Origin: Anoplopoma fimbria
Taxonomy: Eukaryota; Chordata; Actinopteri; Perciformes; Anoplopomatidae
Reading direction: 5' to 3'
Assembly (NCBI RefSeq): GCF_027596085.1
Contig: NC_072460.1
Span: 12,530,326-12,594,325, forward strand
DNA: 64,000 nucleotides
In this document: positions 1 to 17,743 of the stretch, one piece after another
Layout of the letters: every line of letters begins with the position of its first letter
Numbering within the stretch: position 1 is the stretch's first letter
The notes under the pieces: model-generated
What the model was told of the DNA's origin: nothing
Databases searched by the model: none
What the model saw: only the letters and a program-made list of their open reading frames with translations
Made by a program: the position numbers and the translations under genes

Positions 1-426
1 AGTAGTTTTTGGTACATTTATCTATATCATGTTCTCCTTTCAAAAGTATGTGCAGATATTGAGTAGATGGTATCCTCCAGATTGATTAAAAATATCCCGT
101 GGAATGATTTTCACAATATCAAGTAAACCTGTGCTATCTCTTAATCATGAGATCTCATAGCTGAGAGATCCAAAACGACCTGGATTACAAAACAAGTGAA
201 AAAATATTCGCAAAGGTGCTAATATCTGCTTATCTAAGTTTCATTCAACTCTGAATCATTTATAGGTTTTCCTGATTCTTGGTCAAACGACATATGATTC
301 CAGTAAGAAACCAGTCTTACTGTATACTGACAGGCATAAAGATTTATGTTTTATAGACTCAATGATCATTTAAATTATTAATCAATGATAAAAAAAAATC
401 TCTTCAGCAAGTTTTATTCAATGGTG

Positions 427-486
427 GGATGGATGGATGGATGGATGGATGGATGGATGGATGGACAATAGATAGATAGATAGATA
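427..486. repeat. GGAT tetranucleotide microsatellite followed by GATA units
   Basis: About nine tandem GGAT units run from 427 to 464 and are followed, after a short break, by GATA units to about 486. It is a simple sequence repeat with no coding content. Confidence 0.9.
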
Positions 487-1082
487 AATAGATGGATACT
501 TAGAGGATAGAGGATACTTGTGAAGATAAGAAATTAAAAAAATAAAAACATTAAAAAGTCATACATTATAGATAATTACCTGGAATAAAATAAACTGAGA
601 ATGTAAATGAAAAGCTAGGACCAACTCAACATGTAGCCTATTGAGTGTAAATGGTAAAATGTGCAATCGTGTAAATTATATGTATTTGAAATATGTGTAC
701 TCACATAAAAAAAAAAAAGCTTAAACCCAAACAACATATTCTGTCAAAAGTATCAACAATTACTGTCAAGAAGTCGGTGTAGCCTGAGAGACAGCTTCAT
801 TTGCATTATAACTGAATGAGTGGGTATCCCCTCGATGGCGCGTGGGCTGGTACTGTACGGAGCGCTTCGTTATCAATAAAGCTGTTAATCACGACAAAAG
901 TATGATTCACTCACAGCATGAAGAAGAAAAAAAAACACAAACCACCATTTGTCAGCCAATCATGGCAGCTTAGTGACGAACTTCCTGGATACACTTTCTC
1001 GTTGGTCCCAGTCCCCTTATTAATGGGAAGGCTGTGTTTGCTCCCGCAGAGTCAACAGGGAGGACGCGGTCTGCGAGCGGAG

Positions 1083-1119
1083 ACACACGCACACACGCAC
1101 ACACACGCACACACACACA
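1083..1119. repeat. Interrupted CA repeat
   Basis: CA dinucleotides are broken by several CG steps (ACGC units). The run lies about 620 bases upstream of the presumed dtx3 start codon. Confidence 0.8.
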
Positions 1120-1736
1120 GTCACAGTCACAATGGGAAGAAGGAGCAAAATATCTGCCCGAAGAAAGCTGTCGCACAGCTAGCGCGGTCGGAGCCAGATA
1201 AGAAAAGTATCTCCAAATGCTATTTACTGTGTGTTACGACTAGCCCAAGGACGTACGAGGCAGGCAAACACAGGCGAGCCCGGGGACGAGGTGCGGGATT
1301 TGGATGGCATCTGCCAGAGCCAGGGAAGGGCTGTTGGAAAAACCTAAAGAAACATGAGCTGGGAATACGTTTGGATATCATGTCTTGACTACAAAAGACT
1401 GATTATCCGCGGGTAACCTGCAGCGGCACGTCAGAAATAAAGGCCTCCTCTGATGGAGCACTGGGCTCTTTAATCCAGCCAGAAACCTCCCCGACAGGCA
1501 GCGACGAGCTACGGCAAAGGGTGAGGTACGGAAGTAATGGAGAGGGAAGAAACACTCAGCTAAATGTTGACACGAAATGTATCAGAGTCTAAGATCATGT
1601 TGCGAAATCGCTGAATTTCCCTTTGCCTCTTGAGGTGACATGGCTCAGTCAATGTGATGTCGTTTGTTCCAGTCCTTCAGCTTTTCTTCCTCTCTTTCTG
1701 CTCAACAGGACTCTTTATTCACAATTGAAGGGATTT

Positions 1737-4855
<3,119 letters not shown>

Positions 4856-6785
4856 CAGCATCAAAACTGCTCTTTCAAGACTTTGTAGGACTTCCCGAGT
4901 GTCCGTGCGGTGGACATGACTCGGCTCCAGGTTGTGCTCTGAGACTGCCCGTCCCTTAAGGGATGGCTGAAGACGAGGCCCTCAGCAGACAGGCGTCTAA
5001 TGCTGCAGCAGAGCCCACTTCACTCCACTACTTGTTCCTCTGTTTGTTAATTTTTCCTGCATAGTTCAGCTTATTCCAGTGCTCCATGTGGAAGAAAAAT
5101 ACTTTGAGTGCAGTGCATTCTTGTATTACACAATCCTCTACCTGTCACTTTTGGCAACAGGGCCGATATCTGATGCACTTATTTAAGAGCATCGTGTTGC
5201 AATTCATGGTACTTGTATGTTATTTAGAAAATCTAAGTTATATCTTATGAAGACAGTTTGTTACACTAATATTTATTTCTATTCTGGGGTTTATTTTATT
5301 TCTTACAAGCACACATTCTTAGTTTTATCTCCCCAGTAACGTTTAAGTAAGTCTCTCATTTGATTTCTAACTACCTGTTGTAAGGATATTACTTGGGTTA
5401 TATGTCAAAATAGCACTGCTTAAATAGAAAGTATTAATTTTCCAAAATTATTGCAATCTAAAGCACTCACGGGCACTTTTGTAAGGGAGTTTTTTCCTTT
5501 CTATTCCCTCAGTGAAGTCAGTCATGGTTTTCGGTTCCTCTGTGTGGAAGAGCGCTCGGAGCAAACAGGTTCGTGCAGCTATCAGCTATTAGCTCGGTGG
5601 CTACAAGTTGATGTCAATTGCTTGGAACTCTTCTTTTGCGTGCAGTCTTTTTTTGTTCCTCCATGTTCCCTAAATAGGAAGAATGTTAAACTATGGCTCA
5701 CTGCAGCACTTTGTGACATACATTAGGACGTTCCCCTGGGTTGTATTTCTTTTCATTCATTGGTCACTCCTGTTATTTCAAGATGTCTCCCAGGTGTTGA
5801 GCCCTTTACCTCAGTTGTTGGTAATGCGTTCATCTAATTACCAGATTTATGACGATGTCAAATATAAAAGGGCATATAGACCACTTAAACCAAATCAAAG
5901 GCACAAAAGCTCTTAAAATATCTATGCCTCTGTCCCTGTCAAACTGGGAGATTTGCCTGCTAATGTTGTCATTTAAAATGAGGTAACTGTTGTGAATTTG
6001 TTTATCTAAATAGATAATCTATGATACACATCGAAAAAAATAACTAAAGAAAATGTTGCAGGAACAATTGATCTGATTTAGGTTGGGGTGTTGATCTCAT
6101 TTTGTTGTGCCTTTCTTATATTCACTTTTGATAAAAATCAAGCATGATGATACTAATGAATGGAAAGCAGTTTGGACATATTCAGTTTTGTTTCATAGCT
6201 AAAAACGGCATTATGTTTGTAGCTGTACTATCGGGCTTTAAGTTCAAATATTACACAGTTCATGAAAATATGTATACAAATGAGTATTAAATCAGCTTCT
6301 CCTTCATAAACATTCTCTAGTCCAAATGCTGAAAAACCCTCAGACTGATAAAGCTGTATGTGTGAGAGTGCTTTGCTAAGTGCAGTAACCTGCTTGGCTA
6401 GTGGGACATTAGTTATTAATTTGACTGGTCAGATCCAGACATCAAATACCCATTTATTTTGTTTTCATCCCCTTTGTGTTTTAGTTCGGGACCAACTAAA
6501 ATATTTTTGGGACACAGGATTGTAGTTCACTAAAGCTACTGTGCAAACATTTCTATGCATTACATGTCTGAGGAGGAGCCAGGAGAACGAATAGTTGGAG
6601 AGACTTCACGTATTACGAATTGATTGTCAAGGAAAAGTTGGAGTTTTGCTTTTTCTAATTGTGTTGATTCTTACTTTGTTGATATCCAGAATAATGTGCT
6701 TTACATTTTAATACTTGAATAAAAAGTTATGTTTGGGTTTGTGTTGGATATTCAATGTAGGTCCTGAATAAACCAGGTGCATCAT
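4856..6785 (+). other. Probable dtx3 3' untranslated region with poly(A) signals
   Basis: The roughly 1.9 kb after the dtx3 stop codon contains no recognisable coding sequence and no obvious transposon. AATAAA hexamers occur at 6718-6723 and 6767-6772. They are the best candidates for the end of a long 3' UTR. The assignment is inferred from position and signals only. Confidence 0.4.
6718..6772 (+). terminator. Candidate polyadenylation signals for dtx3
   Basis: Two AATAAA hexamers lie 49 bases apart, downstream of dtx3 and upstream of the SINE. Either could direct cleavage of a long dtx3 transcript. Confidence 0.35.
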
Positions 6786-7128
6786 AAGCAACTGAATATC
6801 AAACTTGTGTCCATTTGGAATGAGTTGTGGTTGTCGCTTCTACTCAAGATTTGATCTGACCTGCTTCCCTTTGGTATCAAAGATTCTTCATTCATGTATT
6901 GAACTCTGCAAATGCACTTTGTGCTGTCCAGTGAATCATGACTGCAAAGGGAACAGAGCTCAGAAATACCTTGTAAATCAAACAAAATGTGTAACTTATT
7001 TGGTACGATACCTTTACAAATGAGTAATGTAGGCTATATTTGATTATCAAGGTATAGTCGTTAATATTAAAGGATCAACTTTTGATTGAACGAGGTAAAT
7101 CACTTAAAATCATTCAGACTGTTAAGCA

Positions 7129-7293
7129 TGCGGTGTCGCAGTGGCTAAGATGCATATCACGTAAACCACAACGGCATGGTTTGAATCTCGATGGGTGCCT
7201 TTGTTGCTCGTCATCCCCCCCATCACACTCCCGTCTGCCTCGGCAGAAATTTGTCTTTTAATAAAATAACTGTAGCACCCAAAAGCCACACAT
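7129..7293 (+). mobile_element. tRNA-derived SINE
   Basis: The 5' end resembles a tRNA gene. A box A-like GTCGCAGTGG lies near 7135 and a box B-like GGTTTGAATCT at 7179-7189. It is followed by the body seen in many teleost tRNA SINEs (GTGCCTTTGTTGC, a C-rich run, then a tail with TTTAATAAAATAA and AAAAGCCACAC). It has no functional tRNA 3' half, so it is a retroposed copy and not a tRNA gene. The teleost family resemblance is from memory and was not searched. Confidence 0.65.
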
Positions 7294-8815
<1,522 letters not shown>

Positions 8816-8823
8816 TGACGTCA
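8816..8823. promoter_or_regulatory. Consensus cAMP response element
   Basis: The full palindrome TGACGTCA is 75 bases upstream of the start codon of the second Deltex gene. This is a position where CREB/ATF sites often act in TATA-less promoters. The match is exact; function is inferred from position. Confidence 0.5.
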
Positions 8824-8898
8824 CATATCTCTCGGACATAAACCAACCCATTTGCACCCATATACGGGGAAAGAAAACGCCTACACTTACCGGAAATA

Positions 8899-11648
8899 AT
8901 GGAAAACACACGAGTCAGTAAAAGTACAGAAGACTGCGCCATCTGCTTGGACACAATTCAGGAGAAGAAAACGCTAAAGTGCCATCACTCTTTCTGCTCT
9001 GTGTGTATAGACTCGGTTTTCAAGTTTAAGCCCGCGTGTCCGTTATGCAACACCTACCACGGACAGTACACGGGGACCCAGCCCGAGGGCACGATGACGG
9101 TGATGCGCAGCTGGCAGCGCCTGCCTGGCTTTGAGGACTGTGGATGTATTGTCATACAGTACAGTTTCCCAGCAGGGATACAAGGGGTGAGGCTGACACG
9201 AGCAGTCAACACATCAACAGAGCGAGTGCTGGCGTACATTGACTAAACCTCTCTCAGCTGGTTGTGTCATTGCATCTGTCCACCAGAGAGCGAGCTTTGT
9301 TGTTGGTCTCAATCCGACTGACCTGCATGGACGCATTAAGGCATCTGGGTAGTAATTGTACGATATGATGACCTCCAATTCTGTTTGAGGCGTTTAATAA
9401 ATTGAAGAGCAGCTCCTTGAATATATTGACAGATATAACAATGACACTGTTCTGTTACATAATATGTAAGATAAAGCCAACGGAAAAACTGATGAGTCAA
9501 ATGGGGCAGCAGATAATGAGTATTTAATTATCAGTTAATCTGCTGATTATTTTGATTGAATCATTGGTAATTGTTCAGTCTATGAAACGTGAACAATTGT
9601 GAACAAATGTGTATCAGGGTTTCCCCTAGCCCAGATTTTGGTCCTCAAATTAGAAGTCGACTGATATTGGATTTATAAAGTCTGATATAACGATAATTTG
9701 GAGCAGGGATTTATTTTTTGGGGATTAAACGGCCAATACCTATCAGAAGCTGATAGTGTTATATATTGGATAGATAGATTTGTGTGTAGAAAAACTGAAA
9801 ATAGGTATGAAAGGACTTGTCAGCCAAGTTGTTTAAGACATTTTCTAACCCCATCGCCAGAATGATGCACTGGAGGTTTTCTTCATGAAGTGAAGAATTG
9901 CATTCGGAAAAAATATCTCAAACAATCTCAATAGATAAATAAAATGTTATTTAAAGTCTGTCATGCAATTATGGCTTGAGTGCTAAAAGAGGGCACACAC
10001 ATGCCAAAAAGAATTAGACAAAAGCAAATGTTTAAAAGCTAAACATTGATTTTCATCTTGGGTGCACATAAAAAAAAGAAAACATATAATTAACGACCTT
10101 GTGATCAAAATGTCCTACAGAGGACATGATGTAAAAGGAAGTGGTGTGTGTGTGTGTGTGCGCGTGTACTAGGAGAGGGAAAGCACCTGAGAGGGGTTAT
10201 TAGACTTGGATGTTGTGCAACCCTGAAGGCATCTTAACGTTTCTGAAGTGTCTGTCTTACAGTAGAAACAATCCCAAACGTTGTCCTTGTTTAGTTCCTA
10301 TATGGAGATGTGAGAATGAGCTCTATTCTATAATACAGATATTATTGTCGTTTATTAAAAAATGCATCAATGTCTTGGTCATGTAAAGATGTATTGCCAC
10401 AATTCCTAATCACAAGATTTAAGTGTTATCACAACTGTTGAACAGTGTATGTTACATATATGCTGCTGTTTACCATATTACAGCCCGAACACCCAAACCC
10501 AGGGGTGAGGTACAGCAGCACCTCTCGTACCGCCTTCCTGCCAGCCAGCGACGAGGGTGAAAAAGTCCTGAAGCTGCTGAGGAAAGCCTTCGACAGGAAA
10601 GTCACCTTCACCATCGGACGATCTGTCACGACAGGCCTCAACAATGTCATCACCTGGAACGACATTCACCACAAGACCAACCTGGGTGGTGGTCCACAAT
10701 GGTATGCACATCATTGCTGTATAAATATATATACTTTTTTATAGTATATATAGCAAATATATGAGATTAATTTGTCTTGTTTAATAAAAAATATTTGTTA
10801 TGCAAGATCTTAAGTTTTTCCTACATCTCAACCTAATCAGGTGTAGTTTTTAATAAATGCTTGCTCACAATTCTTTTGAGTGAAAAGATGGAAAACACAG
10901 TATAGTATAGTTATGTTCGCACACCAGTGCTTTGAGTTAAATGCTAAAACATAATGTATAGCTGAGGTCGATGGGAATGTGGTTAGTATCGGGTGTAGAA
11001 TGACTGTCATTACTGTACGAGGAGTATGCCGGAAGAGTCCACTTCAATTGTGAGCTGTTGTAGACAACAGGTGGTGTGGCAGGTGAGGCTGACACAATCA
11101 ATGCTGGTTTTATATAAAAAGAGAATATGTTGCATGTATTATCACCATACAATGCACTTTATAAGCTACTCTATAACCCACAAGAATTAACATCATTCAT
11201 CATTCCTACATAACAAATAACTCAAGCATCAAGGTACTGCAAACATAAATAAACTAAGAGCAAGGAAACTCCATTTTTCACTCAGACCAACAGTTGTTTC
11301 CAGTAGAGAGGGCTGGGTTCTGCTGCAGGTTGTGCAAAGTGCTCACACCTGAACCCAATCTATATTAAGCCTCTGATCAGGCCAGGCCTCTCCCACTAGC
11401 TGGTCCTGGAACACCAAAGTTAAAAAGAAAAATGAAGATGTCTACCAATTTTACATTTGTTAGTCCTCTGTTGGAGGAGTAAATTCCACAGTAGGTTGGA
11501 AGTATTTTTTTTATCCTTGTTTGAGAGATGTACTTACTACATTTTTACGTTTGTCTTTTTGTATTCCAGTTTTGGATATCCAGATCCAGACTATTTGTTC
11601 AGGGTTCAAGAGGAGCTTCGTCTTAAAGGAGTAACACAAGATGACTGA
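8899..11648 (+). CDS. Short RING-DTC ubiquitin ligase, DTX3/DTX3L-like tandem paralog
   Basis: The predicted protein has 194 residues from exons 8899-9186, 10484-10701 and 11570-11648 (585 nt, GT-AG, phases close). It is almost only a RING followed by a Deltex C-terminal domain. The RING begins at Cys13 (CAIC, CHHSFC, CPLC). It is followed by [26 protein letters not shown] and FGYPDPDYL. The QPEGTM step is closer to DTX3L than to DTX3, where the equivalent reads QPANGTM. The second exon is 218 nt, identical in length and phase to the matching dtx3 exon. The start codon has A at -3 and G at +4, and no in-frame upstream extension is needed. It likely acts as a compact E3 with E2-binding and DTC functions but without the N-terminal partner-binding region. 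Whether to call it dtx3-like or dtx3l-like is unresolved, so no symbol is given. Confidence 0.85.
10144..10160. repeat. Short GT repeat in intron
   Basis: A GT dinucleotide run, extended by CGCGTGT, lies in the first intron of the short RING-DTC gene. Confidence 0.8.
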
Positions 11649-14600
11649 TGGGTGAAGACAATCGGAGGACATCCTTCAAATGGATTTGACTCTTCGTAGT
11701 GTTACAAACTCTCTGATTTTAAGTCTGCATGTTTTGCAGTCCTCAAGCGAGGATCATCATCACTGAGATGTTTTTATTCTATAAGGGTTAGGGGCTTTTT
11801 CCAAAGAGTTTTAAACTGTCAACTAACTAAAAAAAAGAATTTAGTCAGTATATGTTATGTCATCCAACAAAACAAAGATCACTGTACAGTTGGTTAATAC
11901 AATTGGTTATGCTACTAATCATCAGATTTCAATCATGTAAATATCTTTTGTAACAATGGATCACAGGTCTGCTGCCCAAAAGCAGACATAGGAGACAGAG
12001 CAGGTGGAAGCACTAGGTTACGTTTCCTTTGGCTGTGTAGCCAAAGATGTAGCTTATTTTTCCGTACCATAGACCGCCATTGTTGTCCAAAACCTAATAT
12101 AAATCATTGGGGACATGTTCCTTCATTATAATGAACACGGACACTGTAGTTTGTATTAAGGTGATACCACAAACACAATCCTGTTGCTGTTAATATTCAC
12201 AGCACCACATTCGTGGCTGAAAATAGTCCCCAACAATGCACCATTTACTCCTGTTTGAGTAACATTAGTTCAAAACTACAGTATCCAGTTTTTAAAATAG
12301 TTTAAAAAAAAAAGAAAAACATACTGTGTCACAGATTTAAAGATTTATATCTCCAGTAATAAAGAATTGGCTCAGGTATTGGTTACGTGAGAGGCCGGGG
12401 AAGTCAGAAAGTATTGACAGATTGACAATAACCAACATATTGAATATCTGTCTTTATCATACAGAACCTTTAATACAATCTTAATTCATTTTCTGCATTT
12501 ATATAACCTTTAATATCAGTCAACATACTAGTGTCAAACATGAAGAGCAGCAAACAAAAGAAGTTAGCTGAAGTCCAGTCACGTATCTATCAAAGTGATT
12601 AGTCCCAAAACATCTTTTACATCTTTTTATAACATATTTTTCAGTCCTGTCTTTGCCTGTCTGGTCCACTAGAGTGCGATGCTCTCCCATTGGAAGACCA
12701 TATCATTGCGTCTGCTTGGTATGCAGCTGTATCATCATCACAAACCCAGAGTCCAGCAGCACCTCCCAAACATCGTCGCCCAAAGTCGGTGACGGAGCAG
12801 AGCATCTGCTGTAGATGATGAGTCATGTGTTTCTATGGTGCTCGGGGGAGTTTTAGCAGCTGAACTTGCATTGTATGTAGGTTATCACCTTGTGTTTGAC
12901 CATCGTCTCTGGCTGTCTGATTGCAGTGCAAACACGGTTAAAGCTGACTTGTGGTAGTTGCATGCAGAGACGGCAGAGGATTCAATTTAAAGATTAACAA
13001 AGATAAAATAGGTTATTGCTCATCCGTTGATGAATTTAATGTTAAATGTGTGACAAGTGTCCTCAGCATCACTAGCACAAAGAAACCTGGAAAAAGCATT
13101 TCTATTGGCTCCCATCTCTTTTCATGCAGCAATGCAGGATGCACATGCTCTGTTTTTGCTTTTTCTCAGGGCTCTCTGAGCAGCATCCATTTGACCAAGT
13201 TACAACTGAAATTAAGTTTATCCAGATGATCTTCTTCTTAATGGCGACAGTACAGAGTTATGGGAAGAGGAAATGCCTTTTAACCTATATTTCTATATCA
13301 GAAAGCTTAAACATGTGACAAGGCGGAGTTACTGGGCTCGGCCTCTTTAGCACTCTGTTGTTTAGCGGCTGGAGGCATTTCTGTGGACCAGGATCTCAGG
13401 GCATCTGCTGCTCTCACAAAGCAGACCAGGAACCATCTGGTCAAATGCACCCCCCCCCCCCCCCACCCCCCACCCCACCCCCATTGCCTTTTCTCCCATA
13501 ATTCACTCCACCCATTTCTTATTATTATTCTGTTTCCTCTCTTGTCCCTGTTTTCTATTAACTGCTGCCTATGGGTTTTTTATCTACTAATTATTTTCCT
13601 TTCTGCGGTAGTAGCACATACCTGATACAACTTTATGAGCATTTTATCACATAATTGCATATATTGTTGTGATTTATTACTATGTTTAAGACCTTTTAAC
13701 AGAAGAATGACTTAAAGTGACAGACTGGAGAACTGTCTCTGTAAGTAGTGGAGCAGATTGTGACACAAAAAGAAAATGGAGCACTCTACAAACAGAGAGT
13801 TACTCTGAAAATGTAACCTACATTTGAACACAAAATATTCCATGTGAAATGCTGAAGACGGTTTCCTGAAGAAGACATCCTTCCACCTGACTGTATTTCT
13901 TCTGGCATTATTGTAAATTGTAAAATTATTGTAAAATATATTATTGCAAAATATATTGCTTAAACTGAAACAAAATTGCATGGACATTTTATTTTCACTC
14001 TCACTTATAAATACTTTGCGTCCAGAATTTTCATTGAAATTGAATGACTTTTTGCCCTTCTCTGCAGGTATTTCCCTTTCCTGTCATTGTCCATCTGGAC
14101 ATCTGAATAGGGTCAACAAATTACACAAATGTAACCAGAGATATAAATATGTATCACTGATTATGCAAAGCAATATTGTGGGTGGATTAAACATGCATCA
14201 ATGTAAATGGCTAGCGACAAGCCTCCTCTATAAAAGCGATTAATTACATAGTGAAAATAAGCCCTCAATGTATGGATTAAGACCGATGCATCTGTAGCTG
14301 CTCAAATTCACTCCACTCAAACGTCGCTCTGCTCTGTTGTGGAAGGGATGACTTGAATATCCTCCCCATCAGGCACTGGAAATAGCACTAAGGCTTTGGT
14401 GATTTCATGTTTCTAGGTCTGACTATAGACGGCCACTCAGGAGGGGTTCCAAACAAATACACAGCCGTGCGTGCCCTTCAGACGAGAGATGTGCAGCGTT
14501 TCCTGTTCTAGAGATGATAAGAAAATCATCATGTGACAATGCATAGCTGTTGTTCTCGCCCCCTCTCCCCACTGCGCTCCTTAATTAGAGTGTCTCTGGC

Positions 14601-16428
14601 TACGGGGAGAACCCTGGCACATCGCCTGCCTGCCTCCTCATCCTCTCATCCTCTGGTGCTAAAGCCACCCTATCACAGATATACCTGTCTATCTGGGTGC
14701 AGGGTGCGCCACTCTTTGTCTCCCTACACTGTAATGAGCATCAGCTCCACCAGACGTACTCTACTTTTGCATACCTTTGAAGGTATATGTTTTTTATATC
14801 TTAACCCAGTTTCCTCTTTTAATGCCAAAGTTGACAGAAATAGAGGTTCTCTGTCTACTCTGAATTAAATGTATCCACATCCAAATCATGAAGAACGTAC
14901 AAGGATATTTTAGGCTGTGTTTGTATGTGAGGTAAATGGGTAGGAGGAGGCATTTGTTTCCATACACACTCTTTGTGTGACAGAATGTCAGCGCACCACT
15001 GACATGCTCATTCACTGAGCCTGAGGCTGTTTGTTTAAGAACAGCAAAGTGAAGGTGGGTGTGTGGGTGCTCGTGCTTCTGTAGCTTTTGTCTGGTGCCC
15101 TTGACTGCATCTGTGCATACAGTATGTACGGATATGCACTAGTGACTACTTGTGTGTGTGTCTGTGTGTATGTGTGTTTATTGAAGCAGTTTCTTACATT
15201 CTGTTCTCTGATTCATAGCCGTGGCTACGCAGCTTTTTGTCTGTCTGATTTAGCCGAACAGACCCTCTGCTTTTCTTAGAAATTCTGACAGATTTACTGA
15301 CTTACCTTACAGACAGGACACACTAGCCGAGCTGGCAACGATTGGGGTCTTTGGCAGGGTTGTTAACGTCACAGATTGAATGCTCTGCTCAAGCTGTTCT
15401 TCATTAGCGACAGCTGAGATATGAGAATAGCAGCTCCATCATCTGTCCTCTGTAAGAGAGATTAAAGGGTCCTGTAATCACCTTTCCAAACTTTAATCAG
15501 CTGTTTGTTATGCTTATATATGTATTTTTGTTCATATCACACACACAATACACAACCTGATAATCAAATTTGTGGGAAAATGCAATAACAGGCTGCATAG
15601 AAACATACAAATATTCAACAAAGGCTGAACAAAATCCCCTGCAAATACATTTTAGGACATATTTTCTGGGTGCATTGAGGAAGGCCAAACTCTTTTGTTG
15701 TCTTTCCTGTCTTCATCCTCAGCCTTGGCCATCCACTCTCAGACTGCCTCATGTAAGAGCAATTAGCTGTTGCTGTCATGGCAACTAGCATGACCTTTCT
15801 GTCACTTTACGAAGGGGAATCTCAACCAAGGCCCGTCTTTCTTTTGAGCAACTGCAACACCTGTCTGGAGCTTTTTTCAAATTAGTGGATAATGTTTCTT
15901 TTTATGACAAAAAGCAGACTTATACTGGCAGAAATGTGTCCCTCTGAAGACACTGGACAAATCATTTATCCACAACCAGTTAGCAATATTGTGGATCTCA
16001 AGAAGAATTGATGCAGCATGGTATATTTTACATAGGAAAGTTGTATCCAGTGGCACCTCTACTGTATGTGAGCCCTATTGAAACTTTGTAGGCACCGTTT
16101 ATTATACTGCTTGAATAGCAATGAGCCCTTTTAGCTCATTCATAAAGAGCAGATGTCTAGTTTGGCAACCATGTCCAAGTAAATGGAAAGTACTGTTTTC
16201 TCTATAAATATATCATTAGGAGTCACATAGAGATATCAAATCCTGTGTTTGGATTTCATTTATTTAAAACCGTATACTACAGATGGGCTAATGTAATATG
16301 TTATTTTCTGAAGAAATGGCAAATTGCAGATGCCACAGAGAAAGCATCAATATTATATTAAGACTTAGGCTAAGGCACAATCCTGTGCAAAAGCATTTAA
16401 TGTCTAAAGAAGTGTTTAAACAATTGTA
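11649..16428. other. Intergenic region, no gene recognised
   Basis: Downstream of the short RING-DTC gene I see its probable 3' UTR and then AT-rich sequence with no recognised coding exon. A poly-C run with A interruptions lies at about 13450-13482. A minus-strand open frame at 12641-12826, preceded by an acceptor-like CATCTACAG, is noted separately as a weak candidate. Confidence 0.35.
13450..13482. repeat. C-rich homopolymer-like tract
   Basis: About 33 bases are almost pure cytosine with three single adenines. It is simple sequence and could be prone to assembly error. Confidence 0.85.
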
Positions 16429-17155
16429 CAGTGCCTTGCAAGATAATTCACCATACTTGGTGTTCATCCTATTTTGTTGCAGATTTTATCTAATGGACAG
16501 ACCAACACAAAACAGTCAGAATAGGTGTGAAATGAAGAAAAAAACGTTTTTTAAATAAATGTAAAAAGTAAAAAACTGAGTGTGGTGCATGCATTTGTAT
16601 TGACCACCTTTATGAAACCCCTCAATGAGATCTGATGCTACCAATTATCTTCAGAAGTCATATAGTTATTTTAACAAAGTCCACCTGCGTGCCATCTTAG
16701 TGTCACATGATCTAACGGAGCATCATTAAATACATGATTACAAAATGGGAAGATTACGGAACCACAGCCAACCTGCCAAGAGAGGAGCACCATGGAGCAG
16801 GCAAAGAACACATTAATCAGAGAGGCAACAACAGACCAAAGAGACCCTGAAGGAGCTGGAAAAGTACACAGCGGAGATTGGAGTATCTGTCCACATGACC
16901 ACTTTAAGTCGTTCACTCCCCAGAGCTGGGCTTTATGGAAGAGTGCCCAGAAAAAAGAATTTGCTTAGAGAAAAAAATATGGAAAAACATTATGAGTCTC
17001 CGACATAGCTTTTGCCAAAGTTTTTTTTTTTTACTTCACCAATTTATACTATTTTGTGAAGGTCCATAATATTTAAATAGTATACATTTTAACCATAGCA
17101 AAATATAAGAAAAAAGGAAATACACCAAGGGAGTGAATACTTTTACAAGACACTG
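16429..17155. mobile_element. Decayed Tc1/mariner-like transposon
   Basis: The left end CAGTGCCTTGCAAG and the right end, read in reverse complement as CAGTGTCTTGTAAAAG, form imperfect terminal inverted repeats of about 34 bases. The left end is preceded by TA, and TA also occurs just beyond the right end, as expected for Tc1 insertion. Interior sequence includes GAGCTGGGCTTTATGGAAGA, which matches my memory of teleost Tc1-like elements. Only about 727 bases remain, against roughly 1.6 kb for an intact element. No transposase frame survives, so it is a dead internally deleted copy. Confidence 0.75.
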
Positions 17156-17743
17156 TGTATTTGATATTGCTGTGGCAAGGTGTAGGCTAAAAAAGCTTTC
17201 TCTACTGTAGCTGAATGCACCTGCTGATGCACAAATATTTTATTTACAGATGATGTTGTAACTATTTTGTACATTATGTTTCAGATTAAGCATCCATAAG
17301 AAGATTTGGCTAAACCTGCAGAGCTACTGGACATGTAAAACCAGTCTCTAACCAGTGCTTTTATATGCCTTAAGATTAGTGTGTTGCATACGAAAGAATC
17401 CCTGCTGTTGTGAAGTGGGTACCTTGCTTCACCTGCGGTTTGTTGATGTAGAGACTTCACACTTCCAGAGGGCCGAGCAGGACCTCCTACAATTAGTAAA
17501 TGGAGCAGCTGCACCTTATGGCAACAAACAGCTCACTCAGCAGTTTAGCCGATGAATCATAAGAGTGAACAAAAAGCTTAATCATGTCAGATAATTAGAG
17601 CAGGAGTTGAGAATGTTGTGTGAGTAACCCTTCCTGCTACGGTGTGTGCTCTTATGATACATAAATCAGAGTGAGCAATAAGCTACATTTCATTTTCATA
17701 GCCAAACAAAATTAAGATTGTTTAGTTGTATCAAAATAATTAA

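Larger units (their letters stand above)
1..1736. other. Upstream region of dtx3, no gene recognised
   Basis: This stretch precedes the first dtx3 coding exon. It holds a GGAT/GATA tetranucleotide repeat near 427-486, a CA-rich repeat near 1083-1119 and a more GC-rich segment from about 1240 to 1540. That segment could contain the promoter or a non-coding first exon of dtx3, but no TATA box or clear start site was seen. The open frame across 918-1388 runs through the CA repeat and has no recognisable domain. Confidence 0.4.

Noticed and set aside
918..1388. 156-residue plus-strand frame upstream of dtx3
   Set aside because: It crosses the CA repeat, shows no domain and no splice link to dtx3.
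7129..7200. tRNA gene
   Set aside because: Box A- and B-like words are present, but the acceptor stem does not close and a SINE body follows. It is a tRNA-derived retroposon.
8866..8881. Interferon-response-like GGGGAAAGAAAACGCC before the short RING-DTC gene
   Set aside because: The two GAAA cores lack the two-base spacing of an ISRE, so the match is not good enough to call.
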